Source: Prorocentrum cordatum (taxonomy: Eukaryota > Sar > Dinophyceae > Prorocentrales > Prorocentraceae). From it: 64,000 nucleotides of DNA. The position numbers and the translations under genes are program-made. The notes beneath the pieces were generated by a model, which was not told the DNA's origin, did no database searches, and saw nothing but the letters and a program-made list of their open reading frames with translations. This document shows positions 62,101 through 64,000 of the stretch, piece after piece. The DNA is taken from assembly GCA_963575745.1 (NCBI GenBank), contig CAUYUJ010015834.1:245946-309945 (forward strand), in the 5' to 3' direction. Every line of letters starts with the position of its first letter. Position 1 is the first letter of the stretch.

Positions 62101-64000
62101 GGGTTGCCTTTGACGGACAATCAGAGAGCGCGGCAGGTACAGATAAAGGAAAATGAAAAGAAAAGAGCATCGCGGGCCGCAGCGGCAGCTTCCGAACCAG
62201 CGGCTTCGGCGGATCCTCCGCCCACGGTTGCTCGGCTATCCAGCCCCCTGTCGCCATGGGCGCAGCCTTGCGTCAATTGGCAGAAGGGCGAGTGCAAGCG
62301 AGGAGTTAGCTGCCATTTTCATCATGCCGGCTTCCCGGTTGAGGAAAAGCGGTGCTTCATCTGTAAGTCACCGGGGCACAGCTCCAAGGAGTGCAGTTGC
62401 CCAGGAGGCGGTGCAGACCCCGACAAGGACAAGCACTGGGAAGACTACAGAGCACGACGCAAGCAGGCTGAAGACGCAGGCAAGACCGGCAAAGGAGCAA
62501 AAGGAGGAGGCAAAGGAAAGAAGGGTAAGGCCAAGGGCAAGAAGGGGGACACCGACAACGGCAAGAACAGCCACAACGCAAAGGCATGCGTGGATCTCGC
62601 CCGGGCCGCCGCCGCTGGCGGCGACCAGAAAGCATTTCCCAAGGATTGCGTCGCCTTGGACAGCTGGGCCAACGTGTGGCTGAAGCACTCTAAGGGCAAG
62701 CCGGACAGCTACTACCAGGACGTGCTGCACCTGGCGCACGGCGAGTGCTACTGCCACAAGGAGACCTCCGCCAAGGGCGTCCCCATGGTGTATGTGCCGC
62801 GGTTGCCCTCGAACGACAACATCGATTTATTCCCAGAAGGATTTCTGTGGGAGCGTGGGTGCAGCATTACAAGGGGGGACGACCTCATTGTGCGGACGCC
62901 CAAGGGACGAGAGTTCCAGGTCCAGATGTGGGGCAACATGCCCTTTATCAGCAAGGACGTGCTCCACCAGATCTTGTCCGACCTCCCAGAGTGCCACGTT
63001 GGCGGTCGCAGCGGGAAGCCCGCGCCAATGCCTACAGCAGCAAGGGTTGCCATTGCGCGCGTGGATCTTGATCACCTCAAGGGCGCATTGCCCAAGGAGG
63101 AATTGAGCAAGGTGCGGGCGAAGTACAGGAATCTACCGGACCTCTACTGGCACGACGACGCCGAGGCGATCCTTACTCCCGACCGCTTCGACAAGCTGGA
63201 CCAACAAGTCGTGCAGCAACCGTCCAAGGCACATAAGGCTAAGTTGTGGGAACTCTGTTCGGGCTCTGGTGCCTTGTCGGCACGAGCTAGAGAGAAACGA
63301 GTGCCACACCTGCCCCCAGTGGATCTTCGGTACGGGTGGTATACCCAACGGCGGCGAGATCAGATGCTCATCCTCTTCGGTGTCTTGGTGGTTGGCGTCC
63401 ACTGCGTGTTCGCCGCTCCCAACTGCACTCTGTGGGGAAGCATGACGGCCAACATGCCGCGAGACCTTCTGGCAGCCCGCCGGGGCCGAGAAGGCCCAGG
63501 TCTTCAGTTCCTCGCCTTGGTGTGCTTTCTGCAGTTCATCATGGGCCGCCACTTCCTGATCGAGAGCAACGGCGCCTCCAAGCTATTCGAGGAGAGCCCG
63601 CTGCGAGTCCTCAGTCAGTTGGGCGTGTCGCACTCCAAGTTGGATCAGTGCATGTACGGAGCTATGCAAGACAACGTTCACATCAAGAATAGCACGGTTT
63701 TTGTGTCCGACTGCCCGACACCCGAGCTCGAGACGCGATGTGATCATAGCCACCAGCACCTCCAACTCCGAGGGCATGGTCCCAGAGGTTCGCGCACGGC
63801 CGCGGCTGCCATGTATCCCAAGGCGTTGTGCGACAGCATTCACGCTAGCATCGCTGCCATGAGAACCACGCCGCAGGATGGGGGGAGAAAGCTTCCTTCC
63901 CACGAGTTTGTGGCGCCACCCGGCTACCACGACATGGCCAAGCACGACCAGGTGGTACATCGATTGGAAGAACTCCGCACGGTTGCCGAAAAATTCGGCT
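59122..64000 (+). CDS. Gag-protease-methyltransferase-like polyprotein, partial
   Basis: An uninterrupted frame of more than 1,600 codons, open at the window edge. The ATG at 59122 is the first in frame; the last upstream stop is TAA at 59023. In order: a PHD/RING-like finger (residues about 95-134: CPICQTAAHELLVCAGCG, then GHAEC and FCQAC); Ala/Pro/Ser-rich spacer; a coiled coil (about 414-470); a gag/capsid-like region (about 735-1010, FAPGSPGEKDSLLRKVLN); a CCCH finger (CVNWQKGECKRGVSCHFH, about 1050); a CCHC knuckle (CFICKSPGHSSKEC, about 1078); and a Lys/Gly tract. Next is a protease-like LDSWAN (about 1179) with VRTPKGREFQV. From 1375 a methyltransferase-like fold follows: LWELCSGSGALS, APNCTLWG, FLIESNGASKLF. 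DNMT-bearing retrotransposons are known in Symbiodinium (de Mendoza et al. 2018). Confidence 0.85.
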   Translation, partial: MRLKPLVSRESSRRDLAERTSCYERTAVSKRLAPLSQDLPPKSPLHSSDRMEGPPPEHPESIVPYGSTSIIPVTRVMSPNRGLHEGILDDVQATCPICQTAAHELLVCAGCGAFGHAECLRLEMFFDYPFCQACIPRVAAEYASFQDAQRREAWRRSLENQISTWKSRAIEAIGLSSTIGVAVGGAVVAVAGAAAGLAQGAARGAAAASNMPRLALPSTTDEPALEGPADPLGGRVGQPPDGSAAGGAHAAHHRVSPESRPAPRCPMCWNPGLGNLRPIQHTYQGDCKLALPVTTAATTPTATAPAAASTAAAPALPTAPAASTAAAPALPTASVAAAPDTPTRASVLEAAAVSMPRSSGTVYGSAGSNTPDRQTLEAGAAGSPSGGNPFDTLPRREGALPTAPGSPEPLAALPLEERVPALENMMLDIKRELQTIRQEMGNVLRAANMANEESQKVAMRMDNLEYEWLLWNDGQHNGAADPEQQRAGEGGQQPPPHALQVVALTPAVSPRAAGGVQHDLLGLEADPLQQWWGAATPREGQNRTALPVPPELPAILGPGGGATQPTAGGEMSAGVPPGFGLTTAVAVGNLAGRRPEGHNQATHPPRGGAGQRGDANPVPAPPSGSVLPDVTTVSLLDLPAVVPDVQQGVLSQRDSDIFDFLVGARPRTPAGPESGLGGPPGLGSASLAGPALPQSSAPCRGAAPGVVPESNLLRAADMELQAPPARTALPPASVTAPSMAELNMVLKTLQTLVPEFPKLEPGDPGTRARRLQQWLLQVSQAIEPAGHHVTSWWQWVRSSAESTHTVYLSKPLDKREQICPQEALPPQHAQVESWMRPRILACLPKTQREWVDLRAQAGVVDMSNTLVYYLFKFFAPGSPGEKDSLLRKVLNPNVCTNAGSAQIELMRWRTDVQRLKALGCMPPDLMMSNRALESIFGAVFDKAEPQLHMRWISLKNRLGLPHVVTPEAFKEVSEFADAELSALVLLGGTSLNPGLPLTDNQRARQVQIKENEKKRASRAAAAASEPAASADPPPTVARLSSPLSPWAQPCVNWQKGECKRGVSCHFHHAGFPVEEKRCFICKSPGHSSKECSCPGGGADPDKDKHWEDYRARRKQAEDAGKTGKGAKGGGKGKKGKAKGKKGDTDNGKNSHNAKACVDLARAAAAGGDQKAFPKDCVALDSWANVWLKHSKGKPDSYYQDVLHLAHGECYCHKETSAKGVPMVYVPRLPSNDNIDLFPEGFLWERGCSITRGDDLIVRTPKGREFQVQMWGNMPFISKDVLHQILSDLPECHVGGRSGKPAPMPTAARVAIARVDLDHLKGALPKEELSKVRAKYRNLPDLYWHDDAEAILTPDRFDKLDQQVVQQPSKAHKAKLWELCSGSGALSARAREKRVPHLPPVDLRYGWYTQRRRDQMLILFGVLVVGVHCVFAAPNCTLWGSMTANMPRDLLAARRGREGPGLQFLALVCFLQFIMGRHFLIESNGASKLFEESPLRVLSQLGVSHSKLDQCMYGAMQDNVHIKNSTVFVSDCPTPELETRCDHSHQHLQLRGHGPRGSRTAAAAMYPKALCDSIHASIAAMRTTPQDGGRKLPSHEFVAPPGYHDMAKHDQVVHRLEELRTVAEKFG
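60305..60326 (+). repeat. Third 22-bp GTCGGGAGG hairpin, within the coding frame
   Basis: The same 9-bp stem and 22-base length as the two leader hairpins, with loop bases GGGC. It is translated in frame (REGALPTAPG region), in the Pro/Ala-rich spacer, where an insertion would be tolerated. Confidence 0.8.

Larger units (their letters stand above)
58561..64000 (+). mobile_element. LTR-type retrotransposon, 5' portion (runs off the window)
   Basis: Comprises a leader from the end of the satellite to about 59121 and one continuous gag-protease-methyltransferase-like reading frame. Integrase, RT and RNase H would lie beyond 64000, so the class (Ty1/copia or Ty3-like) cannot be fixed. No LTR border can be called because the second LTR is outside. 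The frame is free of stops over more than 4.8 kb, so this copy may be young. Confidence 0.75.

Noticed and set aside
60446-63692. Short open frames on both strands within the retrotransposon
   Set aside because: They are shadows of the single continuous plus-strand frame from 59122 to the window end, which carries all the recognisable zinc, protease-like and methyltransferase-like motifs.

Overview
The window looks like nuclear DNA of a dinoflagellate. The strongest sign is a copy of the dinoflagellate trans-spliced leader (DinoSL) at 14713-14733, fused directly to the 5' end of a retrotransposon. High G+C, abundant tri-nucleotide tracts and satellites, very long non-LTR elements, and a retroviral-like polyprotein with a cytosine-methyltransferase-like domain fit the same lineage. 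The G+C-rich composition would suit a Prorocentrum-like genome better than Symbiodiniaceae, but that is inference. I see no intact conserved host housekeeping gene, rRNA or tRNA.

Layout. 1-6436: simple repeats, a 75-80 bp minisatellite and diverged local duplications. 6437-12574 (minus strand): a Penelope-like element with permuted domain order (GIY-YIG endonuclease before the reverse transcriptase), a separate gag-like ORF with a zinc knuckle, and a pseudo-LTR made by a truncated second copy. 12575-14712: a relic of another LINE reverse transcriptase plus CTC tracts. 14713-25850: LINE 'A', starting at the DinoSL relic, with a zinc/coiled-coil ORF1 and an ORF2 (AP-like endonuclease, RT, RNase H, zinc modules, 11-residue repeats). 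25996-33868: a related LINE 'B', head-to-tail after a CTC tract, colinear but carrying in-frame stops and a frameshift. 33869-39800: AT-richer satellite, CCCTGG minisatellite, one possible host exon and a satellite built on CAGGCGTGGTG. 39806-46252: a broken copy of an unrecognised protein family, interrupted by a segment with five 27-bp hairpins. 46420-50055: minisatellites, including two arrays of an 11-bp unit. 51375-53657: an intact 760-residue orphan ORF. 54640-58560: a second, larger array of the CAGGCGTGGTG satellite. 59122-64000: the 5' part of an LTR-retrotransposon polyprotein, still open at the right edge.

How it works together. Nearly all recognisable coding sequence belongs to retroelements of three classes: Penelope-like, LINE and LTR. 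The SL relic shows that LINE A derives from a trans-spliced mRNA returned to the genome. The two LINEs share an unnamed W/C-rich helical module (three copies in A, one in B), C-terminal zinc modules and acidic DPF segments, so they form one family. Several repeats conserve a hairpin while the stem sequence changes: the 33-bp array in LINE A, the 27-bp TACACAG units and the 22-bp GTCGGGAGG units. This points to selection or transmission at the level of structure.

Limits: protein calls rest on motifs read by eye. Element ends, frameshift positions and repeat copy numbers are approximate unless a precise coordinate is given.
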